Shown: one piece after another, positions 22,001 to 30,855 of the stretch
How the letters are laid out: each line of letters starts with the position of its first letter
Numbering within the stretch: position 1 is the stretch's first letter
NCBI RefSeq assembly: GCF_003144245.1
Contig: NW_020289977.1
Location: 62,001-126,000, forward strand
Length of the DNA stretch: 64,000 nt
Source of the DNA: Jaminaea rosea
Taxonomy: Eukaryota > Basidiomycota > Exobasidiomycetes > Microstromatales
Direction of reading: 5' to 3'
Program-made: the position numbers and the translations under genes
The notes under the pieces: generated by a model
What the model saw: the letters and a program-made list of their open reading frames with translations, nothing else
Database searches by the model: none
What the model was told of the DNA's origin: nothing

Positions 22001-24476
22001 CCGCAGCATGAAGGCCGTAGAGGATGCCCTGCGCAGGATCGCCTCTGGCATCAATGCGAATCAGCACTTCGACGCTGCAGGGCTGCTGGGATTGTGCCAC
22101 GCCTTGATCGGCCGCAATGCCGCCTTCCTCAAGGCGCGCAAGGCTGCAGCGAAGAGCAGCAAAAGTGGTGTAGCGGCGGCCAACGGTTCGAGCGATCTCG
22201 TCCTGCTCAAACGCAAGGACGTCGAAGCGGGCAAGTCTGGCAGCTCATCGCGCGACCACTTTGCCGTCAATGCCTACCGTTTCGTAGCTTTCGGTCTTGA
22301 CCTCCTCATCACGGCGCTGCGTCGCACCCGCTTCGACTTCAGCGACGTTGACGTGCTTGGTCGTCTCGACCCTCTCCTGGCAGACGTGGGCAACACACTC
22401 TATGCAGCAGACAGCTATGTCCTTTCCCTCGGTCTCAAGGCAGCGGGAGCATTGCTGCGTGTTCCCTCCCTCCCCTCTTTGCAGGCAAGTCTGCCCATCT
22501 ACATTCGCCAAACCACCTCCATCCTCACGCGCGAAGCCAATCCTAGCTCGGACGTATCACAATCAGGTCTCAAGACTCTCACCGTCATCCTGCGCGACTG
22601 TCCCTCTGCCGACTTCAAGGAGAAACAACTTTCCGACCTCCTCTCCCTCGTCTTGCCCGAAATTGAGGAGCCGGGTTCGCAGAGCGCCATCTTCGCCTTC
22701 GTCCGCGCCATCGTTTCGCGACGCTTCGTGGTACCCGAGGTGTACGATGTCATGGACCGGGTGGCGGAGATGGTTGTGACCAATCAGTCCTCACAGGTAC
22801 GTGAGGTTAGCCGAGCGGCCTTTTTGCAGTTCTTGCTGGACTACCCGCAGGGCAAGGGGAGACTGAAGAACCAGCTCGAGTTCCTCGCCAAGAACGCATC
22901 GGGGTACACGTTCGAGGCGGGTCGGATGAGCACTATGGAGCTGCTTGGAGCCATCTTTGCCAAGTTCTCGGACGAGGTGCTCAGAGAGTATGGCGAGCTG
23001 TTTTTCGTCACGCTGGTCATGGTGTTGGCTAATGATGAGGCGACAAAGTGTCGCGAGAGGGCAGCTGTCCTTCTGAAGGCGCTGCTCGGCATCATGGGTG
23101 CGGAGCAGCGGGCCCGCTTCGTCGGTATGACTCATGCTTGGGCTGAGGGTCAGAAGCAGGAGCTGGGTCGTGTAGGCTTGCAGGTGTACGGTCTCTTCCT
23201 CGATGCTGGGAGTGTGGACGACGAGGGAGACTCACAGTGGACAAATCGCGCTCTACGCAACGTCCGCAAGGTGCTGAGCGAATGCGCCGACGCTCTCGAA
23301 GAGCTTGAGCAGGAGCAAGCGAGCACCGATTTCGACACGGCTATGGACATCGATCTGGACTGGCAACTCCCCTACCACGCTCTGCAAGTCCTCTTCAAGC
23401 TCACGCGCGTCCCATCGGTCTCAGCCCAACTGTTCACCGCGCCCAACCTGTCCAACAAAGACGTAGCAGCCACCTGGTCCTCGGTGCGTCGTCTCCTCCT
23501 CTTCCCGCACGCATGGGTACGCTCCGCCTCGTCTCGCCTGCTGGGCGCCCTCTTTGCTGGTGTGGGTCAGCCGACGGAGGCGATGCTTCCGAGAAGTGGG
23601 AGCTCGATGCTCAGCGTTGAGAATTTGGTGGACGCGGCAAAGAAGATGAGCCTGCAGTTGAGAAGCGAGGCGTTGGATGACGCGCTGGCGTTGCAGATCG
23701 TTAAGAACCTGCTCTGGGTGGGCAGGGCGTTTGCGCTGGTCTCGAGCGAAGGCGACGAGGGAGAGGCTAGCGGCGACGACGACGACGATGGCAGCAACGC
23801 TGCAGACAGCGAAGACGGCAGTGATGACGATGATGGCGAGGAGGACGGCCCCTCGAAGGTCAAGCGCTCTGGCTCCTCCCTCTCAGCCCCGTTGCCTTGG
23901 CTATTCACCAAGCTTTCCTACCTGGCCCGCCCCTCCGATTCTGCCCCGCTCACGTCGACCTCCATCTTGACGCCACAAAGCGTCCTTCGCTGGTTCGCAG
24001 CAATGGCTCAGCATCTCTCCGTCGAGCGGCTGACCCCCTTCTTGCCGCACATCGTGACACCAATCTGGCGCATCACGGAGACGCGCGCTGATGATCAGGC
24101 AGGTGGCAAGAAGATGAGCGCGGAGGATGGGCCTCAGCAGGCATTGCGTGGATTAGCGATCGAGGTGCAGGAACTCGTGCAGGGGAAAGTCGGGGCGAGC
24201 CGATACGGCAGTGTGGTGGCTCGCGTCGCTGAGCGTGTCAATGAGCGCAGGAGGCAGAGGAGGGAGCAGAGGAGAAGGGCCATCTTTGGCTCCCTTGCTG
24301 GTGATCGAGACGATAATGGTGACGAGGAGGACAAGGAGAAGGCTGCAGCCACGATCGCTCGCAAGGAGAAGCGCAATGCGGCCAAGCATGCCAGTAGGAA
24401 GAGGAAGAACAACAGCATGGAGCGTGGTAGAGGGGTGAGGAGCGCTAGGGGGATGAAGAGGGTGAGGCAGAAGTGA
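16014..24476 (+). CDS. UTP20: U3 snoRNP / SSU processome component UTP20
   Basis: Giant HEAT-repeat nucleolar protein needed for 18S rRNA maturation (Utp20/DRIM family). A single uninterrupted exon encodes 2820 residues, close to human UTP20 in length. Family landmarks are WKDPTQKPYEEKMYALLEQG followed by KFRDELVGLDL; the passage GGVMPLIIRLLFGLAIAKR; FLLDYPQGKGRLKNQLEFLA with YTFEAGRMSTMELL; and YGELFFVTLVMVLANDEATK. The N-terminus is Lys/Arg/Ser-rich, acidic stretches interrupt the solenoid, and the C-terminus is strongly basic (KRKNNSMERGRG and following), consistent with nucleolar RNA binding. The start at 16014 gives MAGDKGKARARP; the open extension upstream lacks an ATG. The 3' end faces the metaxin-like gene 92 bases away. 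Confidence 0.92.
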   Translation: MAGDKGKARARPMSRETAYNKSKARAKAEREAKTRSATGAASASSSSSSSSYSSSAPLTRTMQSFRAMAEDPHPFRYKSFNDRLASVHLSAATGLTSGRGSTLAGLDVHGVAPSADETMRRDEDDDFDTEEARMAALQASTAFGSALNAWSELNLTVPFVALLRSISQQSLSLPLLIHYRSSIVEALCSTLLTRESDSHLAYEPVLDLIPRLALDLGSEFLPVYPPCLDALLKSTTITKNATAGDEQGAARIVEKAFESVAALFRNLAPLILKKADTDDGHDLLRETWTIMRPYMGWVAEEEVPHRTPPHVRRFASEAFSHLLRRSKQQHLRNAATFMLADAQAMLDQEPPRATMSAGVAGVWSEVAKSVDRRLHSQATSHLSALLLAGGREVARARLLVGKLLLTSLVHHGQSAHLAPIFQLLVEWLKQRQESGDTLALEEVIRWLIAAMGTRKGNRVDDICKAQIFAALSNLVASVDQGQDNSFTLALSSLITTALPIGRIPDLVGPGIKIVDKLAKARQQDGTATPLFITVVLSLADSETAWSGFRQFVLPQVLGATLDSISRGEKARAQALHLLASLVEADQLAALEEHAPNVVKWRRVVGEHLELEVAKLDTAIKQGEHSLAATQTPLAALRIVPLFAGNAKIAASLRSCIKMLAGKIGDDEGYQESPVNARSLLAVCATALVAVASSEKALLGDVCSKTLCESALHHLSAHRSALQATLELFNAGKASAEQLVTASTASSLLTSALMSEDEHLRQAATGWVAACSSSGNTALASLFATMSTIEQIPLRVETVRDRNVRLRGLVRELMRLDVEAPNDEEVKHAAQVVCRFVAGTLKLNFKPLWEECRKGLADMVGRFGDTLWEVAFEELVATRSKRTLPAEWSTEEEAKGSLDTVEEDAAEPEPESDLEATFIDPQRSARSQRVHHYWADSHRPLSILLRRQLVKLQTPQGRLDVANYRAQILLLFSEQPQVVEKHNHDFMEHFFGVVEQVGLETREEHATSDEDHESATSLSARLDRLSSYLKVFTKFSNPKALYRSSELHALLYKLVARSEVRLQKLALECVMTWKDPTQKPYEEKMYALLEQGKFRDELVGLDLSANSTAVQPQHRGGVMPLIIRLLFGLAIAKRTSASGAGKRIAILNALSECTPDELGEWVGLMLAPFSDQRHVVSPSPPTAFPQQQEGYLSLLSDVIKHLGAQLVAHWPSLVSVTINLAYHSSLKAAEEGPGRASAQSRDIRQNAVRRLADFYRCPGTEEFDWSAFEPAIQEHLVQPRLPLFAAENTQSPSALLYLFAVWSTRQETLKLLDLVLPSVYAVLAVPSVKPAVVTVILDLIDRLLTFSEDDTAATPQLFVSDLVTGLAPALHRSATASTPDPLLQREVQLLARLASFVDQSSDAELVLSALGPMMKKSNRLIPEKSKADLLATFRDLLLLTDSFKDPQSELFKRHYDLFSSMWSRLRSRDARLNLAGLFEQISRLDTPNLSRVAGWVRALNAYSERRLDEVDFDKRLDAFDELTSEDTPALTAVEWQPIVHNALFFLQDADELVLRTNAAAVLKRFVSSVAVDASHEDLFVRTVFPGLKRTLKARSELVRREALSVLDAAVKELPHLAALDEMRGLLAGGDEEANFFHNIHHVQLHRRARALRRLSDHAATGALKSKTLTEVLLPLIGHFLEAGHTEIGDHNLVNETIACMGSLCRHLQWGAYNGLLWKYLKLADGKTQGEKVFVRTAMGILDNFHFAMEDEIVPEEGDPAAEAEVEVGEEDEAEMAPAPAHKPRDDVQQQKVISSVTTKLLPALMGYLEHHDDKTDDAIRLPIAVGVVRVVDALPSSDKEIHLSKLLNVLSNVFRSKSQETRDLARETLCKTAVALGPARLGQIIKEQRRALTRGPQLAILAFNVHSLLVHLMQSSTNPLTLLDDAVVDAIISIAAEDLFGHTGEDRETIESRTKVKEMRHSKSLDTFEQVSKMVSPQRMRAVLEPLKKVLEETEVPRSMKAVEDALRRIASGINANQHFDAAGLLGLCHALIGRNAAFLKARKAAAKSSKSGVAAANGSSDLVLLKRKDVEAGKSGSSSRDHFAVNAYRFVAFGLDLLITALRRTRFDFSDVDVLGRLDPLLADVGNTLYAADSYVLSLGLKAAGALLRVPSLPSLQASLPIYIRQTTSILTREANPSSDVSQSGLKTLTVILRDCPSADFKEKQLSDLLSLVLPEIEEPGSQSAIFAFVRAIVSRRFVVPEVYDVMDRVAEMVVTNQSSQVREVSRAAFLQFLLDYPQGKGRLKNQLEFLAKNASGYTFEAGRMSTMELLGAIFAKFSDEVLREYGELFFVTLVMVLANDEATKCRERAAVLLKALLGIMGAEQRARFVGMTHAWAEGQKQELGRVGLQVYGLFLDAGSVDDEGDSQWTNRALRNVRKVLSECADALEELEQEQASTDFDTAMDIDLDWQLPYHALQVLFKLTRVPSVSAQLFTAPNLSNKDVAATWSSVRRLLLFPHAWVRSASSRLLGALFAGVGQPTEAMLPRSGSSMLSVENLVDAAKKMSLQLRSEALDDALALQIVKNLLWVGRAFALVSSEGDEGEASGDDDDDGSNAADSEDGSDDDDGEEDGPSKVKRSGSSLSAPLPWLFTKLSYLARPSDSAPLTSTSILTPQSVLRWFAAMAQHLSVERLTPFLPHIVTPIWRITETRADDQAGGKKMSAEDGPQQALRGLAIEVQELVQGKVGASRYGSVVARVAERVNERRRQRREQRRRAIFGSLAGDRDDNGDEEDKEKAAATIARKEKRNAAKHASRKRKNNSMERGRGVRSARGMKRVRQK

Positions 24477-24568
24477 GGAGTAGACTGAAGACTAGCAATC
24501 TTGTTCAATAGACAATCGTGACATTCCCGGTCGCTCGTCGTCTGACATGACGGAGCTTAAGCATGCTT

Positions 24569-25984
24569 CTAGTCTTGCACCCGCTGCCACTCAATCTCGC
24601 GTTCCTTGACCCACTCCCCATATACCCGCTTCGCCCAGGCGGCGAGCACGCCTGCCTTCTCATCCCCTTCACCTTGCACGGCAGCTCTTAGACGCTGCAC
24701 CACCTGATTCCCCGTTGCGCCAGGCAGGGATAGAATGGTGTGCAGCACCGCAAATAGCAGCGCATCGAGCCCCGTCGGCTGGCTCGCCCCTAAGAACCAC
24801 CCTCCTGCTGGCTCCTCGATGCTACTCTTCCCCATCCTTCCGGCAACAGCCCTCAGCCCCTGCACCGCATCCTCAACGATGCCCTTTTCATCCCACTCCT
24901 CCCCCTCCGGCCAACCCACAACCTCCGTACCAGGCTCGACGCCCCCTCCAGTCCCGCGTAGGGGCCCGTCGAGGGAGAAGTTGAGGGAGGGTAGCCAGGA
25001 TGACCAGCTCGCGCCGCGAGACAGGGTGGCGGAGCGCGGGAGGGAAGGGATGGTGAGAGTGGAGATGTGATGTGCGCGACGATTCAGTCGTTGAGTCGTA
25101 AGATGGGTGTGGAGGAGGGAGGAGAAGAGGGGCAGGGAGGAGGGGCTGGTAGGCGGGGAGCAGATCATTTGTGCTAGGAGCTGCAGAGAAGACATAGATG
25201 TCAGCTTTCCTCGTTCGTCGTAGCAGGTGGCCGCATCGCTCTTCGAGCAACTCACCACTGCGCCCATGATCTTCCCCTCCAGAAGGCTTGTCCACATTTC
25301 CGCCTCTAATCTCTTCTCCTCGCTCTCGTACGCCCCGCTCATCTTCTGCCCTCTCTCCTCTTCAGCGCCGTGCTTCTCGACCTTCTCCCATTCGAAGGGC
25401 CATCGCGTCTCCGCCCACGTTGGCAGAGCCTCGTCGTCGAGCAGCCTTGGCGGGGCCGAGGGGACGTACGCTGTTGACGAGGGGACGACCTTGCCCTTCC
25501 CATGCGGCGGGAGCTGAAGGTACGGTAAGGAATCGATCTTTGGTCCCCACGCATCTTGGTGCTCAATCTGCTCGCAATCAAAGTGGCCCGTTGACTTGCT
25601 TCCCGAGGTACTGGCACGACTTCCATCCACCTCGTAGCCTTGAAGGGACGGCGAAGAGCGGAAGAGCAACTCCATCTGCCACCTCAAGCAGCGAGCATCT
25701 GCGCTCGTCCATGTCCTCTCTACTCTCCCGTTCTTCTCCCTCGCATGGCCAGGAGCGACGTACAATGTCGGTTTGGTCACTCTTGTATCGTCCTCAGGGT
25801 AGAGAGGCTGAGCAGCTGGGAATTGATGGAGAGGGAAGAGGGAGAAGAAGCGCGCCAGAGAGGATGTGAGGCTGCGTGAGGTTGAAGGGGCGGGAGGTGC
25901 GAGTGGTGTTGAGGAGGAGGAAGCGGTGGAAGTGGGAGGGGGAGAAGGGATATCCTCCCATGCTGGATAGGCGGCTGTAGCCAT
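24569..25984 (-). CDS. Metaxin/Sam37-like mitochondrial outer-membrane import protein
   Basis: Probable subunit of the sorting and assembly machinery that inserts beta-barrel proteins into the mitochondrial outer membrane. Exons are 25256-25984 and 24569-25180, giving about 446 residues. Evidence is family-style: an N-terminal glutathione-transferase-like start (KPTLYVAPG, then SADARCLRWQMELLFRSSPS), a central helix block (EMWTSLLEGKIMGAV) and a C-terminal GST-like block (GWFLGASQPTGLDALLFAVL). The order and spacing fit Tom37/metaxin, but no single motif is diagnostic. The 75-base intron (25181-25255, GTGAGT...CTGCAG) is a multiple of three and contains no stop. Retaining it would only add 25 residues (VSCSKSDAATCYDERGKLTS and five more). 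I prefer the spliced form because the insert interrupts a conserved helix. Confidence 0.6.
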   Translation of the reverse strand: MATAAYPAWEDIPSPPPTSTASSSSTPLAPPAPSTSRSLTSSLARFFSLFPLHQFPAAQPLYPEDDTRVTKPTLYVAPGHAREKNGRVERTWTSADARCLRWQMELLFRSSPSLQGYEVDGSRASTSGSKSTGHFDCEQIEHQDAWGPKIDSLPYLQLPPHGKGKVVPSSTAYVPSAPPRLLDDEALPTWAETRWPFEWEKVEKHGAEEERGQKMSGAYESEEKRLEAEMWTSLLEGKIMGAVVSCSKSDAATCYDERGKLTSMSSLQLLAQMICSPPTSPSSLPLFSSLLHTHLTTQRLNRRAHHISTLTIPSLPRSATLSRGASWSSWLPSLNFSLDGPLRGTGGGVEPGTEVVGWPEGEEWDEKGIVEDAVQGLRAVAGRMGKSSIEEPAGGWFLGASQPTGLDALLFAVLHTILSLPGATGNQVVQRLRAAVQGEGDEKAGVLAAWAKRVYGEWVKEREIEWQRVQD

Positions 25985-26229
25985 CTTGGGGGAGGAGAAG
26001 GAAAGGATGAAAGGTGCGAGGCGAGGCGAGGCAAGGCGAGTCGCAGGACCAACTTTCTGCCAGGATCACATCAAAGGCCGCTTCCGCTCTCTCGACTCCA
26101 CGCCTCCGCCGCTTTCGCCTTCGCGTCCAATCCCCGCCCTCAGCCTCAGGCTGCCACGACGAAGGCTCTCTTCTGAAATGACACAGATACCCCTTGGGAT
26201 GGACCAATGATGCAGTTCGAATGAAGCGA

Positions 26230-26714
26230 TTACAATACAGCCTCAGCCTCTGCACTAGCCGCACTCTCAACGCTTTGTTCCCCAACACCTGCCCCGGGCC
26301 CCGGCCCTGCAACAGCCTCTGGCCTCGGATCCGCGCCCACGCTTTCGGACATGGTTACATCGCTGAAGATGATCTGACTAGGATCGACGGCACCGACACT
26401 TTCTCGTCCCGCTGTGTCGCCATCCTGTGCCTCTCCCTCCGCTGACGGTACCGCTACCGGCTGTGCCTCGTTCTCTGCGCCAGAGGTCTCTCCCTGCCCT
26501 GATGTGGACGCCTCTTCCTCGCCTTGTTTTGTCGCGCTCGCCATCTCTTCATCATGACCCTGCTGAGTCGCTGCTTCCGTATCCGGTTGCGTGGTCCCTC
26601 CATTTTGCTGCGTAGCTTGCTGTGTTGTCGCCTCGCCAGTGACGCCTGCTTCCGCTGCACCATCGCCTCCCCCTGTTGCCGATGGCTGATCAGCTTCTGA
26701 TCCCACCCCTGCTG

Positions 26715-26753
<39 letters not shown>

Positions 26754-27752
26754 GTGCCGCCGGAGGTGGAGCTGGCACGGCATCCGGCACAGGAGGGACA
26801 TCCTTACTAGGCGGGGTCCACCTCAGCCTCGACTCGTAAAGCGCTAGCATCTTCTGTGGGCATCTCCTGTTGACAATGGGAGTCTCGAACTTGAACTTGG
26901 CTCCATCCTTGAACCTGACCGACGCAACTAGTCGTCCTTGGTCTGTACGCGCTACAGTCTCCACAGCGTCCACCACATCCTCCCAGTCCGCCACGCGCTC
27001 GTACTTCTTACGAGCGCGTTTGATGAGGAGAACTTCTCGCTCTTCGCTGCTCAGGAGGGTCAGATCTACGTCTGCATCGGGATCGTCGCTGTCGTCTTCC
27101 GCGTCGGCATCTGCGTTGCGTTGTTTCTTTGATTTGCTCTTCCCCCGCGAAGAGGAAGGATCCGCCGATCCACTCGCGCCGGCAGCGTGTGATCCTCTTC
27201 CCCGCTTCTTCGATCCCGCACCTCCCTGCGACTGGCTGAGCTCCTTGTCCTTATCCAACTGAGCCCACACCTGCCTCGCCGTCTTGGAGATGGCCAGGAT
27301 CGATTTGGCAGGTCGCTTCTGCCTCTTCCAGTACTCGGCGAGCATGTCTGCCGCATTCTCTGCATCCTCCTCACGCACCCAGCTGTCGTGCTCGTCACCG
27401 TAGCCTACCCAGGATACGAAGTAAGCCATTTCGTTCTGGCAGCGCATGTACGCGGAGCCGGGGTGAGCGGATGTCGCGTATATGCTATGCGCGCTCTGCC
27501 GAGCATAGTACCACTCACCTCAGCATATAGACCCGTCTCGTGGGAGATGATGGTTGCAATCTCGTATTCTCCCTCTTCGTCTTCCTCGTCTCCTTCGGCA
27601 TCTCCGTTGCCGCTTCCGTTTGTCTCGTGGGCAGCAGGCGAGGCTGTGGATGTCGCACCGGCCAAGGACGTCTCCGCTTCTTGATTGGCGCTCTTGGATC
27701 GGCCGGTTCGACTGTGCGCTGGACTGGATGACGCTGCTGCTGCTGCTGGCAT
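26230..27752 (-). CDS. Heterochromatin protein 1 homologue (chromodomain plus chromoshadow domain)
   Basis: HP1/Swi6-family reader of methylated histone H3 lysine 9. Exons are 27519-27752 and 26230-27435 (83-base intron), giving about 479 residues. After an acidic stretch, the chromodomain (about residues 62-115) reads GEYEIATIISHETGLYAE, then NEMAYFVSWVGYGDEHDSWV across the splice, then MLAEYWKR. The Tyr, Trp and Tyr expected in the methyl-lysine cage are present. A basic linker follows. The chromoshadow domain (about 228-284) contains DWEDVVDAVETVARTDQGRL and NRRCPQKMLALYESRLRW. Unusually, about 195 residues of Ala/Thr/Gln/Glu-rich tail follow it, including a polyalanine run from a GCN repeat at about 26712-26753. 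I chose the ATG at 27752; an earlier in-frame ATG at 28070 overlaps the divergent CDC5 start. Confidence 0.88.
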
Positions 27753-28050
27753 TGCTGGTGAGAACACGGGGCGAGGCTGATTGCGAAGAAGAGGGGAGGC
27801 GACTGTCTGCAGCTGGCCAATTGGAGGCGATGAGGGAGGCAGGAAGTAATGGTCGTGGTCGAGGCGCGGGGGAGCAAAGGAGCGCGTCTGTGGCCGCATC
27901 CGCTCTGGAGTCGCTCGCCCTTCAAGTTGTCGGAACGGGATGCCAGGCCATCGCGACGGACGAGGCGATTGTCGGGTGGCTACCAAACCTCGACCCTTGA
28001 CTTCACTACCACTACCACCGCGAGAGCATCGCGTATCAAAATCGCCCAGC

Positions 28051-30783
28051 ATGGTCCGCGTACAGATCAAGGGCGGCGTGTGGAAGAATGTGAGCCTTGA
28101 AGGCGGCGAGGAGCAGCGAGGTGCGGAAGACTGACCATCATCATCCCCGCTCTCGCTGTGCAGACGGAGGATGAGATCCTCAAGGCGGCCATCTCTAAAT
28201 ATGGCATGAACGTGAGTTGCAGAGCAATGCTCAACTACGATACACGATCACGACACTGACCCACGTCCTCACCGCCCCCGCCCCTCGCAGCAATGGGCCC
28301 GCATCTCCTCCCTCCTAGTCCGCAAAACCCCCAAGCAATGCAAAGCGCGCTGGTACGAATGGCTGGATCCAGCCATCAAGAAGACAGAATGGTCCAAAGA
28401 GGAAGACGAGAAGCTCTTGCACCTCGCAAAGCTCATGCCCACACAATGGCGAACCATTGCTCCCATCGTCGGTCGTACGGCGACGCAGTGTCTCGAAAGG
28501 TACCAGCGACTGCTGGATGAGGCCGAGGAGGCAGAGGGAGGTGCAGAGGCTGGACCATACAAGCTGGGCCTCACGGGCGTCTCAGGGCCCGAAGCCGGTC
28601 CATCAGCAGAGGACGTGAGGAGGCTCAGGCCAGGAGAGATCGACCCCGACCCGGAGTCCAAGCCTGCCCGTCCGGATCCCATCGACATGGACGAAGACGA
28701 AAAGGAGATGCTCTCCGAAGCCCGTGCCCGTCTCGCCAATACGCAAGGAAAGAAGGCCAAGCGCAAGGATCGTGAGCGCGCACTGGAGGAGGCTCGTCGC
28801 TTGGCCATCCTACAGAAGAGGCGAGAGCTCAAAGCGGCTGGTATTGTCACTCGCGGGCCCAAGGTCAACAAGAAGGGCACAGTAGACTATAATGCCGACA
28901 TTCCCTTCGAGAAGCAGCCAGTCAAGGGGTTCTACGATACCTCCGAAGAAGCTTCGAAGTCGTATCAAGCTCCAGTGGGGAAGACGCTGGGCAGTATGGA
29001 GCGTAAGCGCCCCACGCCGGATGATGCGGAGGCGGAGCGACGGAAGAAGCAGAGTCAGCAGAGCAAGGAAGAAGCGGGGAAGAGGAAGGACGATCCGTTC
29101 GGCGAGAGGGCGGAGCAAATTAGGAAAATGAAGGAAGCTGAGCAGATTAGCAAGAGAAGGAAGTTGACGCTTCCGGCCGCGCAGGTGGGAGAGAAGGAGT
29201 TGGAAGAGATTGTCAAGCTGGGCCAGTCGGGAGAGCGGGCGCGAGATTTGGTCGCTGGTGAGGAGCAGGATGGAGAGGCTACAGAGGGGCTGTTGAGCAG
29301 CTTCGATGCGCTCGAGAAGGCCAAGACGGCTCGCACGCCGCGTACTGCGCCGGAGGATGATGCGGTGATGCGTGAAGCGCGCAACTTGCGCAACATGACT
29401 GCAGCGCAGACACCGCTGCTCGGCGACGCCAATGCGGACATGGAGGATGGCCTCGCCCAAGGAGCCACGGGAGCCACGCCCCGCAGCTCAGTCGTACAAA
29501 CGCCTAACCCACTCCTCACACCGCGCACCCAAGCAGGCCCTAGCGACGATCGCGTTGATCCTCGAGGCCGAAGCGTCAGCCAAACGCCCATGCGCACCCC
29601 CTTTCGAGACGGATTGGGACTCAATGACTCGATGAGCGTAGCGGGCACGCCCTTTGACGAACGTCGAGCGCAGAAGGCGGCTAAGCAGGACTTGCTCTCG
29701 GCCTTGCGCAACCTACCTCGCCCGAAGAACGACTTCGAGTTGGTGCTCGACGATGAGGATGAAGAGGACGATGATGAAGAGGACGACGACGACCAACTCA
29801 TCTCCATCAGCGAAGACGCGGCGGACCGCGATGCGCGCATGCGCCAGGAGAAGGAGGAGGAACGTCTCAAAGCCCTCGCAAGACGCTCACTGGTGGTGCA
29901 GCGTGACCTACCTCGCCCGGCCAATGTGGATGCTCAGCAACTCCTTGCAACTCTCAACAAGGGCAAGCAAACCGCCGCCCAACGCCTCGTCCTGCGCGAG
30001 ATGGTCGCCCTCATCAAGCACGACACTCTCGCCCACCCCATCGCGGGGAGTAGCACGACGGCGGGTACCAAGAGCGATTTGCCCGTCCTCTCCGACTCTG
30101 CCTTGGCTGCAGCACGTGAGGAGGTTAGGGCGGAGATGGCCAAGACTATTGGGTTCCCCGGCGCTAATGAGACCCTGCTGAAGCGATTGATCGCGCAGCG
30201 ACTGGACACTGCAGAGGATGAGGATGAAAGCCGCGAGGAGCGCGAGGAGCGCCTCAGTGAGGTGGCCGCATTCGATGAGCAGCTCAAGAAGCGAAACGAC
30301 TCGTCGGCTTGGTCTGCCTCGTCGCACTCTTGGGTGCCCCGCTCCAGCCTCTCAATGCAGCAGTGGCGTCAGGGTCAGGCCGAGCTGCTCAATCTCGCTC
30401 GCGAGCAGATGACGGAGCTGGCCAGCAAGGCAGCAAAGGAGGAGCGTAAGCTTGGCAAGGTGCTTGGAGGCTATCAGGCGCGCTCGCGCACTCTTGGAGA
30501 CGAGCTCAAGGGGCACGCCCATCGTCTTGCCGAGGGAGAGGTGGAACACGCTGCCTTCGAGCGTCTTGCCCTCGGGGAGGGTGTGGCGGTGGGTGAGCGT
30601 GTGGGCAAGTTGGAGAAGGAGGTGCAAGCACTGGAGAGACGTGAGGCTGTTGGACAGGGGAGGTACAAGGAGTTGGACGATGAGCGTAGAGCGTTGAGGG
30701 AGAGGGTCGAGGAGCTGCGAGCAGAGAGGGATATGAGAGAGGCGGAGAGGTTGAATGAGGCGGCGCTTGCTGCTGAGGATTAA
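28051..30783 (+). CDS. CEF1: Pre-mRNA splicing factor Cdc5/Cef1
   Basis: Core component of the Prp19-associated (NineTeen) complex, required for activation of the spliceosome. Exons are 28051-28089, 28164-28211 and 28291-30783, all in phase 0, giving 859 residues. The first two tiny exons encode MVRVQIKGGVWKN and TEDEILKAAISKYGMN, and the third starts QWARISSLLVRKTPKQCKAR. Together they form Myb repeat 1. Repeat 2 follows (TEWSKEEDEKLLHLAKLMPT, then QWRTIAPIVGRTATQCLERY). The family segment MDEDEKEMLSEARARLANTQ with GKKAKRK and the Arg-rich helix are present, then DIPFEKQPVKGFYDT and the Thr-Pro-rich regulatory region (TPLLG, TPRTQAGPS). The C-terminus is coiled coil. Orthologues have exactly this order. 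Tail-to-tail with POP4, 72 bases apart. Confidence 0.95.
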
Positions 30784-30855
30784 GTTGAGCTTGACAAAAG
30801 GGTATCAATATTGCACACGCATATCTACAATGACACGACACGACGACTTGCGCCA

